Source: Nemertoderma westbladi (lineage: Eukaryota; Xenacoelomorpha; Nemertodermatida; Nemertodermatidae). From it: a stretch of 31,511 nucleotides of DNA. Shown piece by piece: positions 1 through 10,257 of this stretch (positions are counted from its first letter, which is position 1; each line of letters opens with the position of its first letter). Under the pieces are notes generated by a model. That model worked only from the letters and a program-made list of their open reading frames with translations. It was not told the origin of the DNA and did no database searches. A program made the translations under genes and the position numbers. The stretch lies in assembly GCA_032718475.1 (NCBI GenBank), contig JAUCBJ010002169.1, positions 1-31,511 of the forward strand. The letters run 5' to 3'.

Positions 1-58
1 AGCTGGTTGACCCCGGAGTATCCAGCTGGTTGACCCCGGAGTTTGCTGATGACCCCGT
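1..58. repeat. Edge of a 23-bp tandem repeat
   Basis: Two near-identical 23-bp units starting with AGCTGGTTGACCCCGGAGT lie at 1 and 24, followed by a degenerate third piece (GATGACCCCG). The array touches the window edge, so its true size is unknown. Confidence 0.6.
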
Positions 59-60
59 CG

Positions 61-1330
61 AAACTGATATATTTTGTTTTGTTTTCACACATTATTTTTT
101 ATAAAAGATTGAGTAAGTGACTAGCAGCCTTTTTTTTTAGTTTTAGATATCTGACTGTATCTGTAGATTTGTAAAAACTATAAAATGCTATTAAATGCAC
201 TTAATAAGAGTAATTTATGACATAGAAATCATGATTAGAATAAGTATTTTTAGTATTGTTATATTATTATTTTATATTATTGTATTTTATGCAATAGGGC
301 TACCCCATATTATTTTTTTATTAACCATCCAAGCACTGTAGGGAGGGGGAGGGAGGGGGGGTGGGGGGGGGGGGGGGGGGTTGGCCCACGTGTATTAAGA
401 AATTAAGAACATCCATTACTAGGAAACAAAACATACATTATTTCTAAACACAGTGCTTTAGATTTTAACCATGTTTTGGATGTTCTCTGGTTTTCTTCAA
501 ATTTGAAAATGAGAAGAAATATAATTTTTGGTTCACCAATATTAAACTTTAATAAATTTGCTAAAAAATAATTTTCTTATATCTTGGGGATTTCCATGTC
601 GCTGAATCAAATTTACAACAAAACATAGTAAGTAGTATGGAAGTGTTGTTCAATAATATAGCAGATTTTCAATTTTATGTATGATTTCAATGCAAAAATG
701 TTCTCCTACCACTAATGGCGCACCCCCTCTGTGAGAGTACATCAAATCGACCAGGCGCTACTGATAACCCATTTATTCAATATCCAACAAAATCATATTC
801 AGCCTATTGGAAAAATTACAAATTTACAATTTGGTCCCGGGTCTGGCGTTAATTTTCATGAAAATTTACATACAGTAAAATGTCTAGCGAGAATTTTTTA
901 GTTTTATGGTTTATAAATGTTCTATGATTAGATTCCCAATATGTCCACTACAAATCTCGCAAAATGGCACCTCCATGGTTACGGAACTATATCGGGAGGG
1001 AACGAATAGGAACTATCCTCTATCCTCCATTGCAGCCAATGGCGAAACACCCAAATACCGGTGGTGCTAATAATAGGTTTAAAGTCGATAACTTATAATT
1101 ATTACTCGTTTTTTTCCGGTTTGTTTTATTCGGGAACCGAAAGTTTATAGCGGTTTTCATTATTATATATATGCCTATAGTTTACTAAAACATATTTCAT
1201 TTCAATATAAAGAAATCAATACTTTAAACTTTCAATTCAACTAACATGGATGTTCTGTGTAGTTCTCAGGAGTTTGATTGAAATAGAATCGGACTTCGGA
1301 CAAGCGATGCTGATATACCGATTCCGTAAA
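61..1330. other. AT-rich non-coding DNA
   Basis: No open frame or exon-like segment with splice sites was recognised here. The stretch is AT-rich and holds one G-rich block (341-380, listed separately). Confidence 0.6.
341..380 (+). repeat. Poly-G tract with quadruplex potential
   Basis: Forty bases almost entirely G, broken only by two A and one T, ending in an uninterrupted run of 18 G. Four or more G-runs in a row meet the usual G-quadruplex pattern. It is the first of seven long G or C runs in the window. Confidence 0.85.
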
Positions 1331-1334
1331 GTAC

Positions 1335-1440
1335 CAAATAATTTCAGATGAAACCGAACCGGCCGGGTGAATTCGAACGCGTCACCAAAGGTCGACAGGT
1401 TAACTGCTAGATTGTGAATCCGAGTCTCTAGTTGGGGGTC
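1335..1440 (-). mobile_element. Possible tRNA-derived SINE head
   Basis: On the minus strand CGTTCGAATTC (1369-1379) resembles the pol III B box GGTTCGANNCC with two mismatches. It is preceded by a tRNA-like stretch (TAGCAGTTAACC, then CTTTGGTGACGC). The arms do not make a clean cloverleaf, so a working tRNA is unlikely. A decayed SINE head is the best guess, and a chance match cannot be excluded. Confidence 0.3.
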
Positions 1441-1576
1441 ATTGATTTGTGTGGGACGATTAATTGTAGCGACTGCGCCGTAAGCATTACAATGCTCCTA
1501 AATAATTAATTAATAAAAAAAACGAAAAATATATAAAGGAGAAGAGGTGAACATGGAGTCTGATATTAAACATTAA

Positions 1577-2970
1577 CCCTATTAGTACCGGGCTATAAAA
1601 TGTTGTACAAATATCGGGGGTGGGGGTCATATTGACCCCCCCCCCCCCCCCCCCCCCCTCTAAAATCTACAAATATTAACGAAAACGTCTGATTTTTTGT
1701 TTGTACGTAGGTATCACTAGTCTGGATCTGACCGAAAAAAAATTTTCGAAAAAATGTACTGGGGTGGTAATATTGCAGCACCAAAATTACAAGTAGTGCA
1801 CAATTTTCACAAATTTTGAAAGTTACATTTTTCGGCTAATTGTTTTTCAATACAGGTTTTCTGGGGCGCAAAATATTTCAAAATGATATGATTACCATAA
1901 ATGGCTGTTTAGTCCTCTCTGCGTAGGAAAAAAATGAAAAAAACAAGTAACCAGCACTTTTCAGTTAAAACACAAAATTTTTAATTCACTTATACGATGC
2001 TATAAATTCACATTTTTAGGTTTTCTAGGGCGCTGATTCTAATGGAATACATTTCAAATATGCCAGATCATAGCTACTTGTATTTTTCGGCGTAATTTGG
2101 CAAATTTTGGTGCTGGCACCAAATTTCGTACCCATCACCAAAAAGTACAAGTTGCGATCTCCAGTGCTGTTTTTATTGATTCCATTGGATTCAGGACCCT
2201 CATAAACCCGTATAACGCAAGAAACAAGATGATACTATCTACTGATCAATTTACTCATTTTCCAAAATTTGGTGCTGGCACAACAATTTTCACCCACCGA
2301 CGAAAAATACAAGTTTGAAAACTCTTATGAAATTTTTACTGATTCCATTGAATTCAGAACCCTAACATACCCGTAAAACGCAAGAAACAAGGTGACACAA
2401 TCAATTGATATATTTGATGGTTTTCAAAATTTCGTGCTAGCACCAAAATTTGAACACAGCACCGAAAAATACAAGTTTGATACGCTTGGTGCAACTCGTA
2501 CATATTTCATCGAAACCAGAACCCCAAAAAACCCCCATTGCGTAAAAAACAAGTTTCAAACAATCAATTTACAAAATTGACATATTTCAAAATTTGGTGC
2601 TGGCACCAAAATTTGGCACCCGCCGAAAAAAACAAGATTGAAATTTCTAAATCAATTTATATGAATTCCATCGAATTGCTAACACCAAAAAACCGGTGTA
2701 AATCAAAAATAGAGATGTTACAATTAATATTTAATGAAATGTAATTTTCAAAAAACGTCTCAAAAAAAGTGCCAAAAGTAGGGTTCAAAAATGGTGCTAT
2801 AACTCGAAAACTACCAAATATTTTTGAAAACGGTTTTCACTACTAGGAAGACAATAGATTTTTAGGAAAAGTCATAAAATTTCAGATTCCCAACTGCGTT
2901 TGTTTCAGAATTATAATAAAAAAACCATGGGAGGGGGTCATATTGACCCCCCCCCCCGGGTTTAAGAGGG
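1577..2970. mobile_element. Non-autonomous TTAA-target DNA element (piggyBac- or Kolobok-like)
   Basis: TTAA occurs directly outside both ends (1573-1576 and 2971-2974). The ends are imperfect inverted repeats: CCCTATTAGTACCGGG on the left, and CCCTCTTAAACCCGGG as the reverse complement of the right. TTAA duplication with CCC-starting termini is typical of piggyBac and also of Kolobok elements. There is no transposase ORF in the 1394 bp. Each end carries the same perfect 19-bp palindrome GGGGGTCATATTGACCCCC (1622-1640 and 2933-2951), extended on one side by a C-run. The centre is a 162-bp tandem array. I infer a MITE-like element mobilised in trans. Confidence 0.72.
2101..2745. repeat. 162-bp tandem array inside the TTAA element
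   Basis: Four units start near 2101, 2263, 2425 and 2588, a spacing of 162-163 bp. Each opens with a version of CAAAATTTGGTGCTGGCACC, which contains a hairpin (TTGGTGC, 2-nt loop, GCACCAA), followed by a purine-rich GAAAAATACAAG segment and an ATTCCAT/GAATT segment. More diverged copies may extend left to about 1850. Short open frames across it are by-products of low stop density and show no protein-like conservation. Confidence 0.75.
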
Positions 2971-2974
2971 TTAA

Positions 2975-3454
2975 GGAGTAAATGAAGGATATTGATATGA
3001 AAGCAGATACTATGAGCGGTAGTGAAACTTCTTCGGACGCTAAAAGAAGGAAAAATAATTATTATTAAATTAAGATTTTTCTTAAATTATATTTTTCCGC
3101 AAGTCGGATATTATTGTAGGCTGTTTCTTTAGTTACTACCATACGATGGGTCTCTAGTAGCCGCTTAGTGTAATATTTTCTATCAGTGGGACTATTCTGG
3201 CCAGTTCCGTAATAGTATAAATATCAGATTTTTGTTATTAATTTAAGAAGGATTTCAAACTTAATATGGCTTGGCAAAATCTATTTTAGTTCTCCTGTGA
3301 TTGCACCTCTCGTCCCCATTAGGTCGTCCCCATTAGGTCGGACGGAGGATGCTTTGGAAATTGTTACACATGGTATATCCACTATTTACTTACATGTAAA
3401 CAGTACGTGACATAGAACATGATAAATAGCTATTTTGGGATTATCCTTACCAAC
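2975..3454. other. Non-coding DNA with a short duplication
   Basis: No exon was recognised, although the next exon of the minus-strand flavoprotein gene could lie here or beyond. A 14-bp sequence (GTCCCCATTAGGTC) is tandemly duplicated near 3312-3340. Confidence 0.5.
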
Positions 3455-3574
3455 CTGTGTATATTCGCCAGGCAATCCAAGCATTCTGCAACTGCTGCCT
3501 AAAGCACCGTCGCATACAACAACCACAGTCAATCCAATACCACTCACTAGTTTATCTTGTAGTTGTTTCGTAAA
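3455..3574 (-). CDS. Flavoprotein monooxygenase-like gene, exon 3 (partial gene)
   Basis: This 120-bp minus-strand exon codes for 40 residues, beginning FTKQLQDKLVSG and ending LPGEYTQ. It is bounded by an acceptor (TTTTCAG, just above 3574) and a donor (CACAG|GTTGGT, below 3455). Its frame continues in phase 0 from the exon at 3772-3958. The segment VVVVCDGALGSSCR resembles the DG motif (DGxxSxxR, binding FAD and NAD(P)H) of class A flavoprotein hydroxylases of the p-hydroxybenzoate hydroxylase fold, and lies at about residues 167-180 of the joined product, where that motif is expected. The strong donor at the low end shows that the gene continues, but the next exon was not found. Family assignment is from motifs only. 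Confidence 0.75.
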
Positions 3575-3771
3575 CTGAAAATCATGTTAAATTAAACATA
3601 TATTATTCTTAGATGTTAAATATAATATTAATTGCAGATGTAATAAGTATGAGCTTAGTAAATACAGTGTAAAACATGTTATCTGCTGTTTATATCGGTA
3701 AAATTGTCTAACACCGATAACAATGTCTCAATTGTCTCTAATAGCAGTACATTGTTACATTATATTATCAC

Positions 3772-3958
3772 CTTGCAGCCAAACATAACTTCAACCTTTT
3801 CTCCATGATTCGATATGCGTTCTAGAACGTATTCAATGTAATGACCAATAATGCAAGTGTGCCATCTGCCCATCCATTTGCCTCGCATAGCACTTGGATC
3901 CAACTTATGTTCTTCCAAAAATATTACTGACTTCTCATCAAAACATACCGGATGTTGT
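3772..3958 (-). CDS. Flavoprotein monooxygenase-like gene, exon 2 (partial gene)
   Basis: This 187-bp minus-strand exon completes a split arginine codon (AG|A) with exon 1, then codes for 62 residues beginning QHPVCFDEKSVIFLEE and ending EVMFGCK. The acceptor is TTTTGCAG and the donor is AAG|GTGATA. The start resembles the region after the Rossmann motif in PHBH-fold hydroxylases, where a glycine- and histidine-containing loop is followed by an amphipathic helix. WMGRWHTCIIGHYIEYVLE would be a substrate-domain helix. Phase agreement with both neighbouring exons and lack of stops make it a real exon. The substrate cannot be told. Confidence 0.8.
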
Positions 3959-3959
3959 C

Positions 3960-4668
3960 TGCAAAATAATTATATGAATGATTGTATCCTCGGTACATGT
4001 CAGGTATAAAATAATTTCATGTTTGTATTACTTTTGTTATCGTTTACTTTTGCAGTTTACCCCATCAATCCGGAAGAACCTCAAATTTTTTCATAACAAA
4101 AGGTATTGCAGACTGAATCAATCCATAATAATATACAATTTAGAGATATAAAACCGAATAATAACTAACTGATTACTAAATCAGCAGAAATGTAGTATAC
4201 CAAATCTTCACAATCTAAAATTATTATAATTAAATATTCACAGAAAAGTGAAAACCTCCTATTCTTCACATACAGTAGCATAGGCGGCTATTTGAACTGA
4301 AAATGGCGGAAATTTGCTTTCAAATATATTGGATTCAGGTTACAACAACTTTATATTTTATAAAACAGTGGATCGTTCAAGGATCTGACTGCTGTAAAAC
4401 CGCTATCCATATCACCAGTCGGCCCATTAATTCGTTAATATTCTGGTAAATTAGGAAGTTTGTAACATATTTACCGTAATTTAAACCTATGACAGTTTGT
4501 TGGAAAAGTAAATCTGCGATAGCTTTTCCATTATTTGGTATTTGAATCTGTGACAGTTTGTCCCTTATTTTTAATGCCTTATTAATGTATTTGAATAATG
4601 TATATCTATGACAGCTAGTCCGCCATGGGTTGTATTTGATGTGATTCTGGGATAGTTATTACAGTTTA
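3960..4668. other. Intron of the flavoprotein gene outside the RTE insertion
   Basis: AT-rich intron sequence. A GACAGTTTGT-type motif recurs near 4490, 4552 and 4610 at about 60-bp spacing, perhaps a worn short tandem repeat. No coding potential was seen. Confidence 0.55.
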
Positions 4669-5201
4669 ATAGGCTTTCCAGGATTTGGAAGTCACCTAGA
4701 ATTAATCGGAAACTTAAGGTCCGATTATTTAGAGCAGCAGTAGTTCCAGTACTCCTCTACGGGAGTCCATGCTGGGCTCTAACTGCTGAGGACACCAAAT
4801 CTCTGGATGGCACATTCACAAGAATGCTACGCCGGGTACATTGTGTCAAGTACAATGCACACATCTCCAACCAGACACTATATAACATTGGAGGTGTCTC
4901 ATTGGTTCCCCCAAGCTTGACACTAGAACAAAATCGCCTCCGCTTTGCAGGACATTGCTTTCGCCGTGAGGACCAGCCAGTGCATAATCTTGTACTTTGG
5001 CAGCCTCATGGAGTGAATAAGCATGGTGGACAGCCCATGACTTTCTTGAGACGCATCTTAAAGGACACTGGCCTTAAAGATGCGGATGATCTAGCAAATG
5101 TCATGGGTGATAGGGAGTTGTGGCGGTGCAATTTTGTTGACAAGCCGGCACAGCATTCTTAAAAATGCAGCTGCAATGCAGCATGCCGATCCTAGTAGTA
5201 G
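4669..5201 (+). mobile_element. 5'-truncated RTE-type LINE (copy A) with 12-bp target duplication
   Basis: A retrotransposon 3' end flanked by the direct repeat TATTACAGTTTA (4657-4668 and 5202-5213), the hallmark of target-primed reverse transcription. The body is almost identical to 23745-24278 and ends in the same tail, GCATGCCGATCCTAGTAGTAG, a short TAG-repeat in place of poly-A, as in RTE-clade elements. It is inserted antisense into the first intron of the flavoprotein gene and leaves only 21 intron bases between the insertion and the exon 1 splice donor. Confidence 0.9.
4671..5162 (+). pseudogene. C-terminal fragment of RTE reverse transcriptase
   Basis: One frame is open from the insertion point to the stop at 5160-5162. 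It carries the thumb and C-terminal part of an RTE-type polymerase: NRLSRIWKSPRINRKLKVRL, then VLLYGSPCWAL, RMLRRVHCVKYN, LRFAGHCFRRED and DRELWRCNFVDKPAQHS. These match the family pattern (Y.S..W.L, ML..V, LR.AGH..R, DR..WR). The endonuclease and the RT catalytic core are absent, so it cannot work alone. Compared with copy B it has no frameshift in the shared part, so it is a young insertion. Confidence 0.85.
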
Positions 5202-5222
5202 TATTACAGTTTAGCTACTTAC

Positions 5223-5485
5223 CTTCCAATGGTGTCTCTTCGTTGATTTTCTTCTATAAGATAAACTCGCCGTATATGGGGATTCATTGCCAATATATAT
5301 GCGGTCGTTACTCCTATTGGCCCCGCGCCAACGCAAATCGCGTCGATATAAGTCAACTGTTTGCGTAATAACGCAGCTACATGACGGCAAGCTAACTGCG
5401 CTCCAACTACAATTGTCGTCACAATAACGTATTTAAGGAAAACATATGATTCAACAATTTCCACATGTTCCGTATTCGAAGTCAT
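5223..5485 (-). CDS. Flavoprotein monooxygenase-like gene, exon 1 (or first coding exon)
   Basis: Minus-strand exon from ATG at 5485 to the donor GGAAG|GTAAGT at 5223. Residues 14-32 form a hydrophobic segment (about YVFLKYVIVTTIVVGAQLA) that could be a signal anchor. Then DAICVGAGPIGVTTAYILA holds the GxGxxG dinucleotide-binding loop (residues 53-58), followed by the second beta strand RVYLIEEN ending in acidic residues, the classic Rossmann fingerprint for FAD ribose. The last codon is split AG|A with exon 2. The start at 5485 lies just after a TTTACAG acceptor-like site, so a 5' non-coding exon may lie upstream. Joined with exons 2 and 3 the product is 190 residues, about half of a typical monooxygenase. 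Confidence 0.8.
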
Positions 5486-5838
5486 TATATATCTGTAAAT
5501 ATTCTCATAATTTTAATATTTCAAGAAAAAAAATATGGCAATACAACAAAATTGGGGCCTATATATCAATATATATTTCAAAATATAAATGACACGTAAT
5601 ATAAATTTACATTATTTGAAAATAAAAATGTAACAAACTACTCAAATAGGGAAACTAAATATTATCCTTCGATGAAAATTGTCTTATTTATATTGAATTT
5701 TTATTATTACTCATATTTAAATATACAGTTGTGCAGAAAACATGTCACATTGCATGTCTACCAAAACTTTCGATAAATCAATAAAATAAGTAACGTAAAA
5801 CAATATAACATGCTTATTCTATTATTAATCATACATTA
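5486..5838. other. AT-rich intergenic or intronic DNA
   Basis: No coding signal. TTTATT near 5700 would be an AATAAA polyadenylation signal for a minus-strand transcript ending downstream of the exon at 5839-6096. Confidence 0.45.
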
Positions 5839-6096
5839 TTATGTTAAATTAATATATGATTGCGCCATCTGTGTCCATTTTGCAGCAGTAATCTCTACCT
5901 TTAGACCTAAACTGTGTGCACTAACTACTAGGCCTACCAAGGAGCTGTACAGCAATCCAATCAGAGAGTGGTAAACAACAATCAGAGCACGTAATATCGT
6001 TTTGCCTTTGGTGTAAAGTACATTAATAATACTGTACAATGTGCAGTACTGATTATAGTCTAGACGGGTAAATACCACGAGAAGGTGTCCGGCTTT
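5839..6096 (-). CDS. Candidate terminal exon of a membrane protein
   Basis: On the minus strand an acceptor (GATATTTCAG) precedes an open frame of 85 residues plus TAA (5839-5841). The product starts KAGHLLVVFTRLDYNQYC and contains a long hydrophobic run (ILRALIVVYHSLIGLLYSSL), consistent with one or two membrane spans, and ends AQSYINLT. I do not recognise the family. It would be the last exon of a gene lying at higher coordinates, separate from the flavoprotein gene below it. It could also be a chance open frame: the evidence is length, composition and the splice acceptor only. Confidence 0.4.
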   Translation of the reverse strand, partial: KAGHLLVVFTRLDYNQYCTLYSIINVLYTKGKTILRALIVVYHSLIGLLYSSLVGLVVSAHSLGLKVEITAAKWTQMAQSYINLT

Positions 6097-6126
6097 CTGA
6101 AATATCAATTATATTATTATCTATCC

Positions 6127-6147
6127 CCTTTAACCTTTAACCTTTAA
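6127..6147. repeat. CCTTTAA x3
   Basis: Three perfect 7-bp units (CCTTTAA). Too short to be a telomeric tract. Confidence 0.8.
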
Positions 6148-6149
6148 CT

Positions 6150-6637
6150 TGATTGGTTAATAGGTTTAGCCCCATAAGTCCAGAAAACCATTATAGACAT
6201 TTTTGCACAAAGAAACAATTTGAGTCCCTTCCCAATAATAGTTCAGCATCGTAATTAATTATCATTCCAGTTTGCTTATGTGTAATGTTTATTTTCGCTT
6301 TGAAAGGTTTTGTAAAATAATTATTATTGTGTATGTGTATAGAATGTTACTATTTAGTCGTATGGTCATGGGGAGCTTACATTTCGGCAAGAATATTGCT
6401 TTAAAGGAACTCGGGAGGCTTATCTTAATATATGTAATTCTGGGAAGACCGCACTGGAAATAAATTGACAGACTTTGTGTGTATGCGTAATCGCTGGCCT
6501 ATTTTTTATTTTTCATAATCACAACTCTTGTCTTAACCGAAATTTTCAGTTAATCGATTTTCGTTTCAGGTAAGGATGTTTCTTTCAATCTCTACAACCA
6601 TATTTACTACATTTCCGGATACGCAGCTAGACATACA
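6150..6637. other. Non-coding DNA
   Basis: A 63-codon open frame on the plus strand (6272-6463) shows no recognisable motif. Nothing else was seen before the minisatellite. Confidence 0.5.
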
Positions 6638-6639
6638 GT

Positions 6640-9248
6640 TTGTCTTTTGCCACGGACGTTTGCCTTTTGTCAGGGAAGTTTGGCTTTTGTCACGGACGTT
6701 TGGCTTTTGTCACGGACGTGAGGCTTTTTACACGGAAGTTTGGATTTTGTCAGGGATGTTTGTCTTTTGTCAGGGACGTTTGCCTTTTTCAGGGACGTTC
6801 GGCTTTTGTCACGGACGTTTGGGTTTTGCCACGGACGTTTGGCTTTAGTTACGAACATTATTAGGCTTTTGTCACGGACGATCGGCTATTGTCACGGACG
6901 TTTGGCTTTTGTCACGGACGTTTGGCTTTTGCCACGGACGTTTGGCTTTTGTCACGGACTTTTAGCTTTTGTCACGCGCGTTTGGTTGTCACGGACGTTT
7001 AGTTTTTGTCACGGATGTTTGGTTGTCACGGAGGTTTGGCTTTCGTCACCGACGTTTGGATTTTGTCATGGACGTTTGGCTTTTGTCAAGGACGTTTGGC
7101 TTTTGTCACGGACGTTTGGCTTTTGTCACGGACGTTTGGCTTTTGTCACGGACGTGAGGCTTTTTACACGGAAGTTAGAATTTTGTCAGGGGTGTTTGTC
7201 TTTTGTCAGGGAAGTTAGCCTTTTTTCAGGGACGTTCGGCTTTTGTCACGGACGTTTGGGTTTTGCCACGGACGTTTGGCTTTAGTTACGAACATTATTA
7301 GGCTTTTGTCACGGACGATTGGCTTTTGTCACGGACGTTTGGCTTTTGTCAAGGACGTTTGGCTTTTGCCACGGAGGTTTGGCTTTTGCCACGGACGTTT
7401 GGCTTTAGTCACGGACTTTTAGCTTTTGTCACGTGCATTTGGTTGTCACGGACGTTTAGCTTTTGTCACGGATGTTTGGTTGTCGCGGAGGTTTGGCTTT
7501 CGTCATCGACGTTTGGATTTTGTCATGGACGTTTGGATTTTGTCAATGACGTTTGGCTTTTGTCACGGACGTTTGGCTTTTGTCACGGACGTTTAGCTTT
7601 TGTCACGGACGTTTGGTTGTCACGGACGTTTAGCTTTTGTCACGGATGTTTGGTTGTCACGGAGGTTTGGCTTTTGTCACGGACGTTTGGCTTTTGTCAC
7701 GGACGTTTGGCTTTTGTCGAGGACGTTTGGCTTTTTTCACGGACGTTTAGCTTTTGTCACGGACGTTTGGTTGTCATGGACGTTTAGCTTTTGTCACGGA
7801 TGTTTGGCTTTTGTCACGGACGTTTGGTTTTGTCACGGACGTTTGGCTTTTGTCACGGACTTTTAGCTTTTGTCACGGGCGTTTGGTTGTCACGGACGTT
7901 TAGCTTTTGTCACGGATGTTTGGTTGTCACGGTGGTTTGGCTTTCGTCACCGATGTTTGGTTGTCATGGACGTTTGGCTTTTGTCAAGGACGTTTGGCTT
8001 TTGTCACGGACGTTTGGCTTTTGTCACGGACGTTTGGCTTTTGTCAGGGACGTTTAGCTTTTGTCACGGACGTTTGGTTGTCACGGACGTTTAGCTTTTG
8101 TCACGGATGTTTGTTTGTCACGGAGGTTTGGCTTTTGTCACGGACGTTTGGCTTTTGTCACGGACGTTTGGCTTTTCACGAGGACGTTTGGCTTTTGTCA
8201 CGGACGTTTGGTTGTCATGGACGCTTAGCTTTTGTCACGGATGTTTGTCTTTTGTCGAGGACGTTTGGCTTTTGTCACGGCCGTTTGGCTTTTGTCACGG
8301 ACGTTTAGCTTTTGTCAGTGACGTTTGTCTTTTGTCACGGACGTTTAGCTTTTGTCACGGACGTTTAGCTTTTGTCACGGATGTTTGGTTGTCACGGAGG
8401 TTTGGCTTTTGTCACGGACGTTTGGCTTTTGTCACGGACGTTTGGCTTTTGTCGAGGACGTTTGGCTTTTTTCACGGACGTTTAGCTTTTGTCACGGACG
8501 TTTGGTTGTCATGGACGTTTAGCTTTTGTCACGGATGTTTGGTTGTCACGGACGTTTGGCTTTTGTCATGGACGTGAGTCTTTTTACACGGAAGTTTGGC
8601 TTTTGTCAGGGATGTTTGTCTTTTGTCAGGGACGTTTAGCTTTTGTCACGGATGTTTGGCTTTTGTCACGGCCGTTTAGCTTTTGTCAGGGATGTTTGTA
8701 TTTTGTCACGGACGTTTGGTTGTCATGGACGTTTAGCTTTTGTCACGGATGTTTGGCTTTTGTCACGGACGTTTGGCTTTTGTCACGGATGTTTGGTTGT
8801 CACGGAGGTTTGGCTTTTATCACGGACGTTTGGATTTTGTCACGGACGTTTGGCTTTTGTCACGGACGTTTGGTTGTCATGGACGTTTAGCTTTTGTCAC
8901 GGATGTTTGGTTGTCACGGACGTTTGGCTTTTGTCATGGACGTGAGTCTTTTTACACGGAAGTTTGGCTTTTGTCAGGGATGTTTGTCTTTTGTCAGGGA
9001 CGTTTAGCTTTTGTCACGGATGTTTGGCTTTTGTCACGGACGTTTGGCTTTTGTCACGGATGTTTGGCTTTTGTCACGGACGTTTGGCTTTTGTCATGGA
9101 CGTTTAGCTTTTGTCACGGATGTTTGGCTCTTGTCACGGACGTTTAGCTTTTGTCACGGACGTTTGGTTGTTGTCACGGAGTTTTGGCTTTTGCTACGGG
9201 TGTTTGGCTTTTGTCACGGACGTTTAAGTGTTGCCATGGATGTTTCAC
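6640..9248. repeat. 2.6-kb minisatellite of 20-bp units
   Basis: About 130 units of a 20-bp motif, consensus TTTGGCTTTTGTCACGGACG, with a shorter 17-bp variant (TTTGGTTGTCACGGACG) interspersed. The plus strand is rich in G and T and poor in A. Stop codons are rare in all three forward frames. Because 20 is not a multiple of 3, each frame reads a 20-residue period (three units), such as RTFGFCHGRLAFVTDVWLLS, so the many overlapping ORFs here are artefacts. Higher-order blocks exist: GACGTGAGGCTTTTTACACG recurs at 6715 and 7151, and a T-variant at 8571 and 8939. Confidence 0.95.
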
Positions 9249-9249
9249 T

Positions 9250-9886
9250 GCTTTCCTGCACCTTGCCTGCGACTTTCGCGGGAGGGACGTGGCGGGTCTG
9301 GGCTGCGATACGCGTTGACCCTGGCTATTTTTGACAATGGTAGGTAGCCTGTTTTTTTTACTGTTGTCGGCTATTGTCGCATGGTGACGGGTGTTGTTGC
9401 AAATAATTGCACCACCTTCCCTAATTTCAGCCAACCTCGAGTACATATTCCTTAATATGCATGTTGTTCTGTGGGGCGAGCCACGAAGTTGTTCTGTAAG
9501 TGTAAATTGCTTTTACTTAACTTATATACACTTACCAAAACCTGACAAACAATTAAATTTCATTCTGTAATGTAAATGGTTTATTTTGCATGATATAAAC
9601 TGATAAAAACTAGTTACAAGTTTAATATATACTGTAGAGTGAATAATATAGGCTATATTTACAGCTCAAAACAAAGTGTTTTCAAATATTATCAATAAGT
9701 TTCAGGGTCTCGTTTCATATTTCACGCACTCGCTTACACTCGTTCGTGTAAATATTCCCGCTCGAGCCGGCGTAAAATACAGTGCAACTTAATTTAAATC
9801 AAATGTAGAGTTAATATTGTTATTGTATTTTTTGTTATTGTATTGTTGTTATTATATTGATATTATACTAATACTTACTGTAAGTA
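9250..9886. other. Flank of the minisatellite
   Basis: A short GC-richer patch (about 9250-9330) is followed by AT-rich DNA. GTTCTGTGGGGCGAGCCACG at 9468-9487 matches a motif also found near 20173, so a small dispersed repeat is present. No coding signal. Confidence 0.5.
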
Positions 9887-9960
9887 CAGGGCCGGATTAA
9901 GCCATGGTGGGGACTGGGGCTAATATAAATTTGTTGTCCTTTCAGGTTTTAAAAATAAAA
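9887..9960. mobile_element. Possible terminus of a hAT non-autonomous element
   Basis: CAGGGCCGGATTAAGCC at 9887 matches the common hAT-type terminal pattern (CAGGG-CGG). No matching opposite end was found nearby, so the element would be broken or its other end diverged. Confidence 0.3.
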
Positions 9961-10109
9961 ATTATCGTAAGGAACACGGCTGATTCTTAGGTATTTTAAT
10001 TTAATGACACTTTCATAAATAATTGCTATTTTTTTTCCATTGTTAAAATTTACAGATAATTTGTATAGGTTTCAAAAGATATTTCAGACAATTTAATATA
10101 ATAATGTTT

Positions 10110-10257
10110 AAGTAGGTACCTACTTTATATAAAAGGCTGTTATTGGACCATTTTGTTGAATACATTACTTTTACTGTTAGACGTTAACTATAAGAGTAAA
10201 TTATTCTTAAATAATGGGCCAATAATAATATATTTTTATACAAAGTAGGTACTTATT
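10110..10257. mobile_element. Small foldback MITE
   Basis: Two arms of about 45 bp are imperfect inverted repeats: GTACCTACTTTATATAAAA on the left, and GTACCTACTTTGTATAAAA as the reverse complement of the right, both followed by a TTATTGG.CCATT segment. The loop is about 50 bp. Superfamily and target duplication are unclear. Confidence 0.6.

Noticed and set aside
2990-3067. Small ORF MKDIDMKADTMSGSETSSD next to the TTAA element
   Set aside because: Only 28 codons, with a stop just upstream and no link to a frame across the element; probably chance.
6127-6147. Interstitial telomere repeat
   Set aside because: CCTTTAA x3 is not a known metazoan telomere unit and is too short.
6640-9248. CRISPR-like array
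   Set aside because: Units are directly contiguous without unique spacers, and the context is an animal genome.
6576-9334. Many overlapping ORFs reading FGFCHGRLAFVTDVWL
   Set aside because: They are frame shadows of a 20-bp minisatellite with few stops; the same peptides occur in all three frames, with no start context or non-repeat domain.
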